64,000 bases of DNA from Morella rubra (lineage: Eukaryota > Streptophyta > Magnoliopsida > Fagales > Myricaceae). Below the pieces are notes generated by a model that ran no database searches, had not been told where the DNA came from, and saw nothing but the letters and a program-made list of their open reading frames with translations. The stretch lies in contig CM025855.1 in the NCBI GenBank assembly GCA_003952965.2, positions 35,721,025-35,785,024 on the forward strand, in the 5' to 3' direction. Each line of letters opens with the position of its first letter. The first letter of the stretch is position 1. Shown here piece after piece: positions 24,488-36,669 of the stretch. The position numbers were made by a program, and so were the translations under genes.

Positions 24488-24579
24488 CTAATTATTCAAT
24501 GGTGGCCTTGTTTCCCAACCCGGGAAAGGTGGAGCTGGATGCGACAGCAGATACTCGTGAAGATTCAAATCTAGATATG
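24488..24579 (-). CDS. Possible terminal exon on the minus strand, unidentified
   Basis: On the minus strand a CCCGCAG acceptor is followed by a 92-bp open segment that reads YLDLNLHEYLLSHP and then a Pro-rich FPGWETRPPLNN before TAG at 24490-24488. The composition looks protein-like. I cannot name the family or find the upstream exons. The same DNA is also open for 31 codons on the plus strand, so this is only a candidate. Confidence 0.2.
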
Positions 24580-24599
24580 CTGCGGGAAAAATAATAATC

Positions 24600-26991
24600 A
24601 AGAGTATGGGCTAGTTATGTATGCTCCAAATTCTATATAAGAAAATAATAAATGCCGCAACAGAAATACGATTTTGTTTGGTAATTTATGAAGGTCGGAA
24701 AAGCATGCAATACTTGGGGGAGATATTAGCTGTACAAAGTGGTATAATATGGTGTAAGACTAACTTGGGCAGATTCAGGCCGCCTAGTTGATCAAAATGT
24801 TACTTAAAGAATATTATCTTTCGTCTTGGATTCCCTGGACTGCTCATAATGGGGTGCACGATTGACTTAAAAAAAGAAGAAAAGGGCCTAGAAAGAATAA
24901 AATGGAAAAGAAGAAGCTCAAAAAGAAAAGAAAAAATATTTTGGGTGCACGTTCAACTGAAAAAAAAGAAAAAAAAAAAAAGAAAGAGAACAGCAGAAAA
25001 AAGAAAACTAAAAGTTAGGAGAAAAGGAACAACAAAATTAAATGAGGGAGAGGAACAAGAAATTAATAAATCTTACCAAGGAATGACAAACGTTCAAGGA
25101 GGTTAAGTGCATGCATCCATGACTCGTCCCTAGAAGATCATAAGCTGATACAGTTTTGATATATTCAATTGCATGTATACCCACCGACCTAATACTTCTA
25201 AATTGATCTTGAATCAGTCTAAAAGCTCGAAATAACCACATCTGAACTGTTTGTGGTGTTTTGACATAAAAATAAAAACGCTTGCAAAACAGCTTATTCT
25301 CGTAGAAACAGACAATAAAAGTCTAATGTAGATTTGTTCTTTTTGAGGTTTTGCACAAAAATATTTTAATTACTTGGCATGCAGGTGAAAAAGTTTTGTC
25401 CTATATAATCAAAAATTGAAAACTATATAGTAAAACCCTGATGCAATTGAAAATTCATGGTTCCATTTAAAATTGAGGTAAAATAACAGAGACCACACAA
25501 TTTTTCGAGAAAATATTCCCAGTAGATTTTATTCTAAATAATTGCTGTGCCTGCTTAGAAAAAAAAAATTGCTGTGCCTTTTTTTTTTTGTTCTTGTTGT
25601 TCTTCGATGATATTTAATGTTCTTATGAATGTATAAGCAGTAAGGGAACTAATAAGTTAATAACCACCATAAACAGCCCAACCCAAACGGCCCCAAGAAG
25701 AATAGCGTGCAGAAGTTAATATCCTTTGGGCGGTGATCTATCTGGTCTAACTTTTAGAGATTTCCATTTCTGTCCAGGTCGTCCAACAGCGTTGTGGATT
25801 GGAGAACAGGTTGTCGTCGCTTCAGATTTCGCGTAAAAAGCGAAGCGAGGCGGAAAAAAACAGCCGACATTGACCTGGCCTATAACGCGGAGTAATTCAT
25901 GGTATCTAACAAGGTTTCGCCTACTATCTGGCACATATTTTGATAAGCTAGGTCGTTTAACATAACTAAATAACTAAAAAGGAAAAAAAGACAACAAAAC
26001 ACAACTGTTTCGTAACTAAAAAGGAGAAAGAAAAAAAAAAACAGAGAGCATAGAAATGCAATTTTCTCATGACCATCTTTAATCTGAACTAGGCTTTTTT
26101 CCCGAAATTTCACAAGTTCCTGTTAAGGACCTCCAAAAATCAGCTGGGGAAAAAAAAAACTCTTTATTTGAAAGTTATTTTTATATCTTAGTCGTTAAAT
26201 TCTGCTTCAATGAAACCGTCTCCTCATAACTTCTAACTGAAATCGAACTAAAAAGAAATAAAAATGGTAGTGTCGCTCTTGAAGCGTGCAGTTTAGTTTT
26301 GTTGGTTGCATGACGGTCGTTACCATGTAAAATAATGAATTATATAAATTATTAAAAAAAGATAATTCCAAATTAACGTTTAATCCCAGCAAGTCAGAAA
26401 CCAGGCTCCTTTCCAATAAAATCACGCAAGCGAACAATCGTCGACTCATTTGGTTTGACGGGGCGTAAAGTCGTTGGAAGGTGACGACGCCGCTAATGAT
26501 TTGACGTGGCGTGAATAATTTTCAACGGGGAATAAAATTATCCCCTGTGGCTTTACAGTCTGTCAAACGACTTAAGACCGTTCCAGGCTCCCCCACAAGT
26601 AATATTATTAAGATCTTTCTTTCCTCCTTGGGTTTTTATAAAAGCCAAAAAGGGGAGAAAAAAAATAAAGAATGATAAGATAAATAATTCGTTAGTTGTA
26701 ATACAATTCATAAGATTCTCAAATCCAACTGTATTTTCTTGTTTTATTGTCCTCGTAACCCCGAGAATCTCGCTTTTCTTACAGACTTTTTCTCTCCCTT
26801 CAAAATCCTTTTGTTTTTTTTTTTTAAAAAAAGTGGAAATCCACATGAGGCCCATAAGAGTGACTGTGTAAGACAGACAATATAACCAGCGACGAACGTG
26901 CTGGTACGTGTCCAGACTCTCTGACACTCGAAGCCTTGGAGCGTCTTGTTGATATTGCTCGGTCCAGTCACCTGAGCCGCACGTGAGCGAT
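24600..26991. other. Intergenic stretch and presumed promoter of the U-box gene
   Basis: A-rich low-complexity sequence at 24865-25035, then no recognisable gene. TTTGACGTGGCG at about 26499 and TTGACGGGGC at about 26455 hold TGAC cores like WRKY or bZIP sites and lie 480-540 bp before the U-box start codon. This is motif-level evidence only. Confidence 0.35.
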
Positions 26992-29900
26992 ATGGACGGC
27001 GGCGTCGTACTACTCGACCTCGTGTGCGACGTCGTGCGTGCCGGGCCCTCCGCCTCCGGCATTGCCGAAGCCGACGCTTCCTTGTCGTTGTTGCTGTTCA
27101 GGAAGGACTGCACCGATCTCGTCCGTCGGATCGCGCTGCTCAAGCATTTGGGAGAAGAGATCAGGGACTTCGGCAGCAGCCACTTTTCGAAGTTGGACGC
27201 GTCTGCTTCTTCTTCCTCTTCTTCCTGGTCGGCCGATCTGGTGGTGGCCCTCCGGGCTGCCCATCGTCTTTTGTCGCGCGCTGGAAACTTCCGTTCCAGT
27301 AGCTCTTCCGTGAGTTTCATCTTCTTACTGGTCTTTGTTTTTTTTTACTTTTCCGTTCCCTTTTCTTTTTTGAAAATATCTATTTTAGTTTGGTCGATGT
27401 GGAATCTCGCGTTTTGAATTTCTCTTCGTTTTCTTTCTCTGCATTTTTCGACGACCAAACGAAGCATTTATGTTAATTTCCGTCGAAATTATTTGTTCTC
27501 GTAGGCATATCTGCACATATGCGATGCTGGAAGAAAAAAAAAAACACTTGTGGCCTTGGTTGGTGGTATTGTCATTGATTCGATACTATCCAATCGGAAA
27601 AAATTGATTGAGAAAAGTGGATTTGCAAAATTGCATATTCTGATCTCTGCTTCCAAAATTGTTGCTGTACCTGTTATCATTTTTGCGGTGCGTGTACCTG
27701 TTTGTAAAAGATGATGTTTTCGGACTTCATAGATCATAACCGAATGAACCAGCGAATATCCCAATCCTGACTGTTGTTTGAAGTAGTTATCTCGTATTTT
27801 GTGAAGGAATCATTTAGCGACCGGGTTATGGAGCAGCATGCTGGACTAAAAGAAAATTGATTGTGTTTGCCCTCAATTTGAAGAGTGTAAAAAAAAAAGG
27901 AACGTGTTGTTTCTTTCTAATCTTTTCAAAATTCTAGGAGAAATATTGTTGTCTATTTTGCTCACATATACTCACGCTGCAGTTCTTGGTCCTGTGGGGT
28001 TAAGCTAGATAACATGAAATTTCTAGCCACCTACTGTCTGCAGGTCAATGGATACAAACACACATAGATAAATGCATACCTGTATGCTGATTCTAGGTCA
28101 CAGTGATCATAATGTGAAGCTTACTTGTCGTACAGTTGGTAGTTGTAATTGGAAAAAGGAATGCTTCACAGAAATTAAGCCTTACTCTTGCTAAGACTAT
28201 GTTGTTGTTATGTACATCCTTAAAAGAATGTATAGATAACCTCTCTGAAATTTGGTATATCTTGATTTTTAAGGATGGAGCTGCCAGGAGAATTGCCACC
28301 CAATTCCAATGTGTGACATGGAAATTGGAGAAAGCATTAAGCAGCATACCATATGATCAATTTGACATCTCGGAGGAAGTTCAAGAACAGGTAGGAGTTG
28401 AAAATCTATGATGCTTCCTTATCCTCTGGACTTGCGCTTCATATTTTTCCTTTTACTAGGTGGAACTGGTGAGATCACAGCTGAGAAGAGCCACAGAAAG
28501 GTATGGGCCTTTGAAGTCCGAAATGTTATCTCAGACATTAGCCCAGCTGCTGGATGGAGAAATCGATCTGGGGCAACAGGGTGACAGGATAATTGAAAGT
28601 TTGCATATTCAGAACAGTGGTGGTATTGACAATTTAGTTCCCTCAAAGCAGGATGCGATTCCAGACGGTAATGGTTCAAAAAGATATGCAAATCTGCCCA
28701 ATTTTACTCCTCCTCCTTCTCCTCCTTCATCATCATCCAAAAGGCTCACAAACTCTGCTGATCCTTCTGAGGCCTATCTAGCAAATGATGATGATGCTGA
28801 TGCTGATTCTGAGGGACACAACAATATGATCCCCAACAGTTTAGAGGAAATCAAGAAGCCCGATCCAGTTGTAATTCCTGAAGATTTTCTTTGCCCTATA
28901 TCCTTGGAACTCATGAAGGATCCAGTTATTGTGGCCACAGGACAGGTATGATTCACCTCACACGCCATTTAAATATATGTTATTCTAGAAGAGATTGCCT
29001 GAGATGATAAAACTCATATATCTTTCTTACACCTCCCTTTTGATATATCTTTCTCTTGATTCTGCAGACATATGAGAGAGCATACATACAGCGATGGATA
29101 GATTCTGGGAATGCAACATGTCCAAAAACTCAGCAGAAGCTTGAAAACTTTACACTCACCCCAAACTATGTTTTGAGAAGTCTAATTGCTCAGTGGTGTA
29201 TTAACCACAATATTGAGCAGCCAACTAGACTAACAAATGGGAAACTGAGAAGGACTGATGGATCATTTCGCGATGTTAGTGGGGACGTAGCAGTTATTCA
29301 AGCTCTAGTCCGGAAGCTCTCTAGCCGGTCCACTGAGGAACGTAGAGCAGCCGCAGCTGAAATCAGATCACTATCCAAAAGAAGTACAGATAACAGAGTA
29401 CTATTAGCAGAATCTGGAGCCATTCCGGTCCTGGTCAATCTTTTAACAGCAGAAGATGTGTTAACACAAGAAAATGCAGTTACTTCCATTCTCAACCTCT
29501 CTATATATGAGAACAACAAGGGACTCATAATGCTTGCCGGAGCTGTTCCTTCAATTGTCCAAGTGCTCAGAAATGGAAGCATGGAAGCACGAGAGAATGC
29601 AGCAGCAACCATTTTCAGCTTGGCTTTGGCAGATGAGAACAAAATAATAATAGGTGCGTCAGGTGCAATCCCTGCTTTGGTCGAATTGCTCCAAAATGGG
29701 AGCTCTAGAGGGAAGAAAGATGCTGCTACAGCATTGTTCAATTTATGCATTTATCAGGGGAACAAGGGCAGGGCCGTGCGGGCAGGGATCATCACAGCGT
29801 TATTGAAGATGCTTACAGATTCAAGCAATGGCATGTTTGATGAAGCTCTAACTATTTTTTCCGTTCTTGCTGGCCACCAAGAGGCAAAGGCTGCAATCGT

Positions 29901-30138
29901 AAAGGCGAGCACTATTCCGGTTTTAATTGATCTTTTGCGAACAGGCCAACCCCGCAACAAAGAAAATGTGGCTGCAATTCTGCTTGCCCTGTGCAAGAGA
30001 GACACTGAGAATCTTGCCTGCATAAGTAGGCTTGGTGCTGTGATACCCTTGACAGAGCTTGCCAAGAGTGGCACCGAGAGGGCAAAACGGAAGGCTACTT
30101 CATTGTTGGAGCATCTTGGGAAGTTAAAACAGGTTTAA
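26992..30138 (+). CDS. PUB11-like: U-box / armadillo-repeat E3 ubiquitin ligase, PUB10/PUB11 type
   Basis: The enzyme would transfer ubiquitin from an E2 to target proteins in cytosol or nucleus. Four coding exons join in phase 0: 26992-27309, 28274-28390, 28460-28945 and 29068-30138, giving 663 residues. Order of parts: an N-terminal helical UND region (residues 1 to about 190), an acidic and Ser/Pro-rich linker (about 205-280), the U-box (about 283-355: EDFLCPISLELMKDPV, then GQTYER and CPKTQQ) and a C-terminal armadillo array (about 375-663). The third intron splits the U-box after GQ. The length fits AtPUB10/11. In Arabidopsis, PUB10 targets MYC2 and PUB10/11 act in hormone and drought signalling; that role here is inference. 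The ATG at 26992 is the first in frame. Intron 1 is long (964 bp). Confidence 0.93.
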
Positions 30139-32418
30139 CAGGTGTGGTTGTACCTAAGGCTAAGAGTTTATATTTGTTTATTGCTTCTAATTATTTGACA
30201 GTAAAATGTCACATACGGCTATTACCTTTTTCACCCACGAAAACTGAAAATAGGGGCTTGAGATATTAATGACTATCTCACTGCTTCTGTATATTTATTC
30301 GCTTGTGTATGAGTGTGTAAAAAATTATTTTGATAAAATCTGATTGTTTGGCACGAAATACTTTATTTTTTTAACCGAATGTTTGAAGTTTTGAATGGCT
30401 CATTGCACACAATATCCTTTGAACAATCGTTATTGGGTTTTAATTTTGGACTAAAAACTCCAATTGCCTTCGTACTAGACAACAAATGTTGTTCTTGTAC
30501 AGATCCTAAATTTGATACGCTCAAATGTCTATCAAATATTTATGTCTCAAATTTTAGCTTCCATATCCCATATTCCTAAGCCCACCATTCAAACGTCTCG
30601 ATCGAGAGTGTAATTCCTTATTAATGACTTCAACCTGAATTCGTAGTTTGGAGTAAATGACATCGGTTTATCTGTAGTAGAAGACTTTCTTCTTTTTTTA
30701 GTTCAAAAAGTAATCCCGAGCCCCGACTCGGTTTTTTTTTTTTTTTTTAACGAGCACTAAAAAATGAATGTAATAAAATAAAGTTAAAAGTAGAAATAGC
30801 ACAGGATTCAAACGGACCTGATCTAATATATGTATGAATTGAGTTCAACCTTATGCCAAATTTTGAAGAGATTATCTTGCTTATTAACTAGCTCTCTAAA
30901 TATACACCTAACCCACACTCTCGCGGCGCCGCCCACTGGCGGGGGGGTGGGGGGGGGGGCTCCGCTGTCACTTGAGGTACCCTGGGGCTGGGGGTTAGGA
31001 CAAGATCTTCAACAAAAATGAATGACACAAACTCAATGATTACCGGAGTTAGACACGATCAAGATCTGCAAATATTGCATTGGACTTACGTATCAGTGAC
31101 GTTTTGTGGTCGTTAAACTGCAGCAGAGCGTTTAAATGATTGGGTTTCCGAGTTATATGGTATTCGTACAGAACAAGTGTAAACGCTTAAAAGTCAGCAT
31201 TTACGTAGAAAAATCTCAACTTTGATTACATGTTGAAATAATGTCCTTTTACTTTTGGTTGGTAAAGCGTTTGAAAATCAAGCCCATCCGTAGGCGTTAG
31301 TAAAGCTGCGTGATTAACTCTTAGCTCCTTTCCCAAGCGAAAAGTGCATCATGCAGAAAAAGAACACTGTACGTACGTCTGGTCTGAGCCGGGACTGGAG
31401 TATAATCTATTAGTGGAACATTTGGAAAATTGACACTTCCATATTTGCAGGATGGAGATTGATACTAAATGTATGTAAAAACAGGCAACAATATTAATTC
31501 CGAAAGCCCAAACCACAGCTGGTGTTACTCATGTTATGGTGAAAATATCTGATCTCGTTAATTTGCGGAAGAAAAAGTGCAAAAGAAACAGAAGTTTGCA
31601 CGAAACTATGCACCAAATATCCTTCTGGTCTCGATTTCTAGAACAACGTGCTGAAACAACAGTAGTAAAAACCTGTTTTTTCGAGTCACTGAAACATCAT
31701 GCCCTGATCCCCTCCAATTAGATCACGTACGTACGTTGGAAATGTTCAAGCTTCCAAGTTGATGGCGGACTATCATTTTGGACTTGGTCTGTGACTACTA
31801 AATATTATTTTATTACTCAATGAGAACTTTTCATTCGAAAGAGAAATCCCACATGATTAAAAAAAAAAAAAAGAGAGAAATCCCACCATGGTGAAATTCG
31901 ATATTCCTAATAAAACAAGAAGCAAGTCAAATTTCACGTGCATTGGTTGATTAATGTGGATGTAGATTTTTGAATCCCCGCCGTGATCATCGTGAACGAT
32001 TTTGTTGAAGAACGAAACAAATGAGACCATATATGTTACCATCTTCCCCACATATCACGGGCTTCCGGGCTTTTTGTCTTTAATTTGAAGAAAGATATAG
32101 GGTTGGTGGTAATCATCATGACTGCAGGCAGCACAATATTATTGAATGGAAGAAGAGAGCCTGGTTTTGTGTTTTTTTACTCAAAAATTGAAAGCGAAAG
32201 CCCAAGTGCGTTTTGTTTTGTCAAAAGTCGGCCAATTTTCCAAAGTTGCCCTCTTTGTTGACCAAATGATCCCCACCAATAACTACCAACGAGGCTCTCT
32301 CACACCCACCATAACCTTTTGGGAGCCTTATCAAGTATCAACCCCGCAGAGCCCTCCTATTCGTAATATACTCGAAGAGAGCGGCCAACGTTGGCTACTG
32401 AAGAAAGAGCAAAACTCC
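30139..32418. other. Intergenic stretch between the U-box gene and the PADRE gene
   Basis: 3' untranslated sequence of the U-box gene probably covers the first few hundred bases. A poly-T tract lies at 30733-30748 and a G-rich block at 30939-30959. ACGTACGT motifs occur at about 31372 and 31728. No gene recognised. An in-frame ATG at 32146 extends the following gene, but that extension is unlike the family. Confidence 0.45.
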
Positions 32419-34078
32419 ATGGGGAATAGTTTGGGAGCCAAGAAAACCACGACAAAGGTCATGAAAATTAACGGTGAGACGTTGAAGTTGAAGACACCGG
32501 TGCAAGCCGAGGAGGTGGTTAAGGACTACCCAGGTCATGTTTTGATGGACTCCGAGGCAGTTAAGCATTTTGGCATTCGAGCAAAGGCTTTGGAACCGCA
32601 CCACCAACTTGAGCCAAGGAGGCTCTACTTCCTAGTCGAGTTGCCACAGGCTCCAGTGGAGAAAGTTCCAAGGAGAGTCCGGTCGGGAATAAACATGAGC
32701 GCCAAGGACCGGCTTGAGAGCTTAATGCTGTCTCGGAGGTCTGTTTCTGACCTTTCCATCATGAAACCGACATGCATTTTACCCGAGGAGTCCAAAGAAG
32801 GATCACCCAAGGGTGCAGTGCGGGTGAGAATGAGGCTTCCAAGGACAGAAGTTGAGAGGTTGATGAAGGAAAGCAAGGACGAGGCAGAGGCAGCTGAGAA
32901 GATTATGGATCTCTGCAGGGCGAACACCAGCAGTGGTGGGCATGAAACGGCACCAAAGGGCAAAAATGGCAGGGCCTTGGACGAACAGATGCATCGGAAG
33001 GGTGGCCATGGAAGGGTTAGAGACGGTAGCAAGGGGCGTGAGGTATGTTTTATAGATAAGACACTTGTCCAGTTCTCATGCCATGTTAACCGGGTTTGAC
33101 ATATTGGCTCGTTTGTTTGTTTGTGAACAACTTCTAGCGCTGTGGGATCCTAAATTCTTAAAACTAATAGATTTAAGGGAGACAGTTTGCGAAGTTTGTG
33201 GACCTAAAACCAATTATATGTGGACAAATGGATCATTTCTTTACCTAGTTTCTTTTACTTTTCTTCAATTTGTGGCTTTGGAGCTGCTAATGGTTTAATT
33301 TTAAATACATGACTTTCAGCAACACTCCTCATTCGAAGTTCTTCACTGCTTAATTTCCGCAACTTAGTTATGCGCTTCACTGTCATTCTTCTACATAATT
33401 TACAAAGCTTCTGAAACTTTTGAGCTAGGTTTCATAGTCCAATCCATATGGCTTATTCTTGTAGACTGTATACTTTGGCATCACCACAGTTAATCAAATC
33501 TCCTGAAAAAAAAAAAAAAAAAAAAAAAAAGCTCTCTTACTCGTTTCCCTTGAAGTCCATCTCATCCGCCATACTCTATGTTCATGCAAATTAACCAATT
33601 TGATTTTCTCACTACTCATTCTTTACTTTGGTACACTATAAGACCCAAGTGTTTCTTATCAATCTGACTAAGTGCTGCAGTGCATGCCATCGTGTTTCCA
33701 TGTCTCTAATCAGGCTAGCAGTAGCTAAACTGCCCAAGTAGTAGTTATAGCTCAATATTCTAGCTCGTTTACCCTGCCGAAAATGTCAAACACGACAAAC
33801 TTTATAGTTGGATCCGGTCAGAAAAAAAAAAAAAAAGATAAAGATAAATGTTACCGGATCCGGCCCGAAAAAGAAGGAAATATAGCCATCACTGGCCCCA
33901 CGTGGGGATGGGCTCAATGTTGGGAATTTGTAGTAGTTATAGGACATAAACCTAAAAAGTTTGTCGTGTTTGACCCAAACTAATTATTTGCTCTTTGGAT
34001 GCTCGAAACGTGCAGAAGCGAGTGAGTTTCATGCCAGTTAATGAAGGGGAGATTCAAATAGCAGTGGCAGCTTCTTGA
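32419..34078 (+). CDS. DUF4228 (PADRE) domain protein, At1g71015/At1g66480-like
   Basis: Two exons, 32419-33042 and 34016-34078, join in phase 0 to give 228 residues. The start MGNSLG is conserved in the family, and Gly2 fits N-myristoylation. The N-terminal half holds the PADRE domain (VMKINGETLKLKTP, then a segment with YPGHVL and PRRLYFLVELP at about residues 14-75). Next comes a motif with INMSAKDRLESLMLSRRS (about 91-110), a disordered charged region, and a C-terminal tail KRVSFMPVNEGEIQIAVAAS in exon 2. Expression of the family is linked to pathogen and abiotic stress; the molecular function is not known. The intron holds a small inverted-repeat element. The upstream in-frame ATG at 32146 adds 91 residues that look like 5' leader. 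Confidence 0.9.
33785..33973. mobile_element. Short inverted-repeat element in the PADRE gene intron
   Basis: GTCAAACACGACAAACTTT at 33785-33803 is matched by its reverse complement at about 33956-33973. A second pair of GGATCCGG-like sites lies inside. At about 190 bp and non-coding, it fits a small MITE. Confidence 0.65.
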
Positions 34079-34828
34079 CAGCTGATCAAATATTCCAGAC
34101 GAGTTGAAGTGGGGCAGAGATGATAGATGGTCGACACTCCAGAGTACTCCCAAGCTTTTCACATCCTCCCTACTCCACAAATCAGAGGGATTTTTGTCTA
34201 ACCTGCAGTTAGATTATTGCTGTTCTGTTTGCGCTAGTTATGTATATGGAAGATGCTATTGTATGCGGAAATAAGAGCTTCTAGTTAAAGATAAAAAGAT
34301 TATGTTAAGGAGATCTTTCTGCTACAACTTTCGAATCACTCTTGGCATTTATATGAACTAAAATCACCAGCACTTTTACACGAAAAGAATAAAAGACCTC
34401 TTCCAGCCACCTGGGTGGCGTTCAACGTGGATAGTCTGTGTCGTAATTGATCAGAATAGGTTCCCCAAAAGTGGGTGGCGATTGTTTCTACGAAAGTGGA
34501 ACATGGACCAGATAGGAAGTTTCAGCGCAAAGATTTATGCTTTAAATCAACTCCTAAAGAAAAAGACGTGCAAGAAGCTCTGACAATACCTTCTGTTTCT
34601 CTCTCTTTTCTCCTCATAAACGATTACCACGTTACGTATAAGGAATCCAGAACTCGTGCCCTGCATGTGAACGAAAACGTAAAGATGTACTTGGAGTTCT
34701 TTGATTTCCTCGTGACTTTAAAAATATACTTTTCTTTCCCTGGTTGCCAAATGGAACTTTATGAAAGCTATACCAATAATACCATGAATTTAACTTCTAT
34801 AATGTTCTTGCAATATGATCATCTCACC
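34079..34828. other. Intergenic stretch right of the PADRE gene
   Basis: Probably 3' untranslated sequence followed by unremarkable DNA. A 118-codon open frame at 34475-34831 has no recognisable domain and runs into the hAT-like element, so I do not call it a gene. Confidence 0.4.
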
Positions 34829-36369
34829 TAGGGGTGATCAAAACTGGACCGCAGACCGGACCGGACCACAAAACCGGACCGGACCGGACCGGTTTTGTGG
34901 TTTTTGCAAATTAAATCCGGTCCGGTCCGGATTTTATAAACCGGATAATGCGGTCCGGTCCGGTCTAGGGTTTTTAAAAATGCGGTCCGGACCGGACCGG
35001 ACCGCATTATATAATTTTTTTTTTTTTTTTTTTATAAAAAAAGAAAAAAAAAGAATGGCAGACTATTTATTATCTTAAAACTCATATTCAATTAAAATCA
35101 ATAAATCATCCATTTTTTATGTTAACTTTACAATTCAATAATCATTTAGAAATAATACTAGCAATTTTTTCAACTTAAATAGGAATTGTATGTCTTATAA
35201 AATATCACGTGCTATTTATTTATACATATATTGATGGTAAGAGTTAAATGAATTCACATTTTTAAGTCTTTAAATGAATTTACATATTTAAATTAATGAG
35301 CAAACTATAGTAGGAGTTAAATGAATTCACATTTTTAAGTCTTTAAATGAATTCACATCTATAAGTCTTAAATGAATTCACATTTTTAAATTAATAAGCA
35401 AACTATGGTAGGAGTTAAATGAATTTACATTTTTAAGTCTTTAAATGAATTCACATTTTCAAATCTTTAAATGAATTCACATATTTAAATTAATGAGCAA
35501 ACTATAGTAGGAGTTAAATGAATTCACATTTTTAAGTCTTTAAATCAATTCACATATTTTAATTAATAAGCAAACTATAGTAGTAATTAAATGAATTCAT
35601 ATTTTTAAGTCTTTAAATAAATTTACATCTTTAAGTCTTTAAATGAATTCACATCTACAAGTCTTTAAATGAATTCGCATCTACAAGTCTTGAAGTGAAT
35701 TCACATCTTTAAATTAATAAGCAAACTATGGTAGGAGTTAAATGAATTCACATTTTTAAGTCTTTAAATGAATTTACATATTTAAATTAATGAACAAACT
35801 ATAGTATGAGTTAAATGAATTCACATTTTAAATTAATGAGCAAACTATAGTAGGAGACTAGGAGTTAAATGAATTCACATTTTTAAGTCTTTAAATAAAT
35901 TCACATCTTCAAATTAATGAGCAAACTATAGTAAGAGTTAAATGAATTCATATTTTTAAGTCTTTAAATGAATTCAAATTTTCAAATCTTTAAATGAATT
36001 CACATATTTAAATTAATGAGCAAATTATAGTAGGAGTTAAATGAATTCACATTTTTAAGTCTTTAAATCAATTCACATATTTAAATTAATAGGCAAACTA
36101 TAGTAGTAGTTAAATGAATTCATATTTTTAAGTCTTTAAATGTCTTAAATGATTAAGTTTTAAATGAATTCACATCTTTAAATTAATAAGCAAACTATGG
36201 TAGGAGTTAAATGAAGTTAAATGAAGTCTTTAAATGAATTTACATATTTAAATGAATGAATAAACTATAGTATGAGACTATGAGTTAAATCAATTCACAT
36301 TTTTAAATTAATGAGCAAACTATGGTAGGAGTTTACATTTTTTTTTTAATCTCATGTGTGTTGAAAATG

Positions 36370-36402
<33 letters not shown>

Positions 36403-36540
36403 GAAAAAAAAAAAAATTGAAACCGGTCTGGACCACTTATAAGTGGTCCGGTCCGGTCCTTTATTTTAGTAGGACCAGAAATCCGGTCCGACCGCATTCC
36501 GGTCCAAAAACCGGACCGAATTTCCAGTCTTGCAGCCCTA
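34829..36540. mobile_element. Non-autonomous hAT-like element (1.71 kb) with perfect 8-bp target duplication
   Basis: The element starts TAGGGGTGATCAAAAC and ends TTGCAGCCCTA. It is flanked on both sides by ATCTCACC (34821-34828 and 36541-36548), a perfect 8-bp duplication as expected for hAT elements. Both subterminal regions are dense in GGACCGG/CCGGTCC (about 34848-35007 and 36420-36520) and can fold on each other. The centre is a tandem repeat array (35237-36333) between poly-T (about 35018) and poly-A (about 36371-36414) tracts. No transposase is encoded. Confidence 0.85.
35237..36333 (+). repeat. Minisatellite array inside the hAT-like element, with higher-order structure
   Basis: About 13 copies of GCAAACTAT(A/G)GTAG (near 35299, 35397, 35497, 35569, 35718, 35792, 35838, 35920, 36019, 36093, 36189, 36260 and 36312) alternate with stretches of GAGTTAAATGAATTCACAT and AAGTCTTTAAATGAATT. 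Spacing varies from about 45 to 150 bp. A block at 35397-35620 recurs at about 35920-36140, with the same internal variants, which suggests duplication of a segment about 520 bp long. Confidence 0.85.
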
Positions 36541-36622
36541 ATCTCACCTGACCCTCGATCCCTCTTACACGGGGGAGCTTGGACGGTTGAAAGCATTTAA
36601 TGTGAGATATTCACAGGCCCTT

Positions 36623-36669
<47 letters not shown>

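Noticed and set aside
26553-27320. Long minus-strand frame overlapping the first U-box exon
   Set aside because: It is the GC-rich shadow of the U-box exon and lacks any domain; the part left of 26990 has poly-Lys low complexity.
32146-32418. In-frame upstream ATG for the PADRE gene
   Set aside because: The added 91 residues are unlike the family; the conserved start MGNSLG with Gly2 is at 32419.
34475-34831. 118-codon frame between the PADRE gene and the hAT-like element
   Set aside because: No recognisable domain, and it ends inside the transposon.
36354-36596. Lys- or Phe-rich frames over the poly-A tract
   Set aside because: Translations of homopolymer and CCGGTCC repeats at the hAT-like element end.
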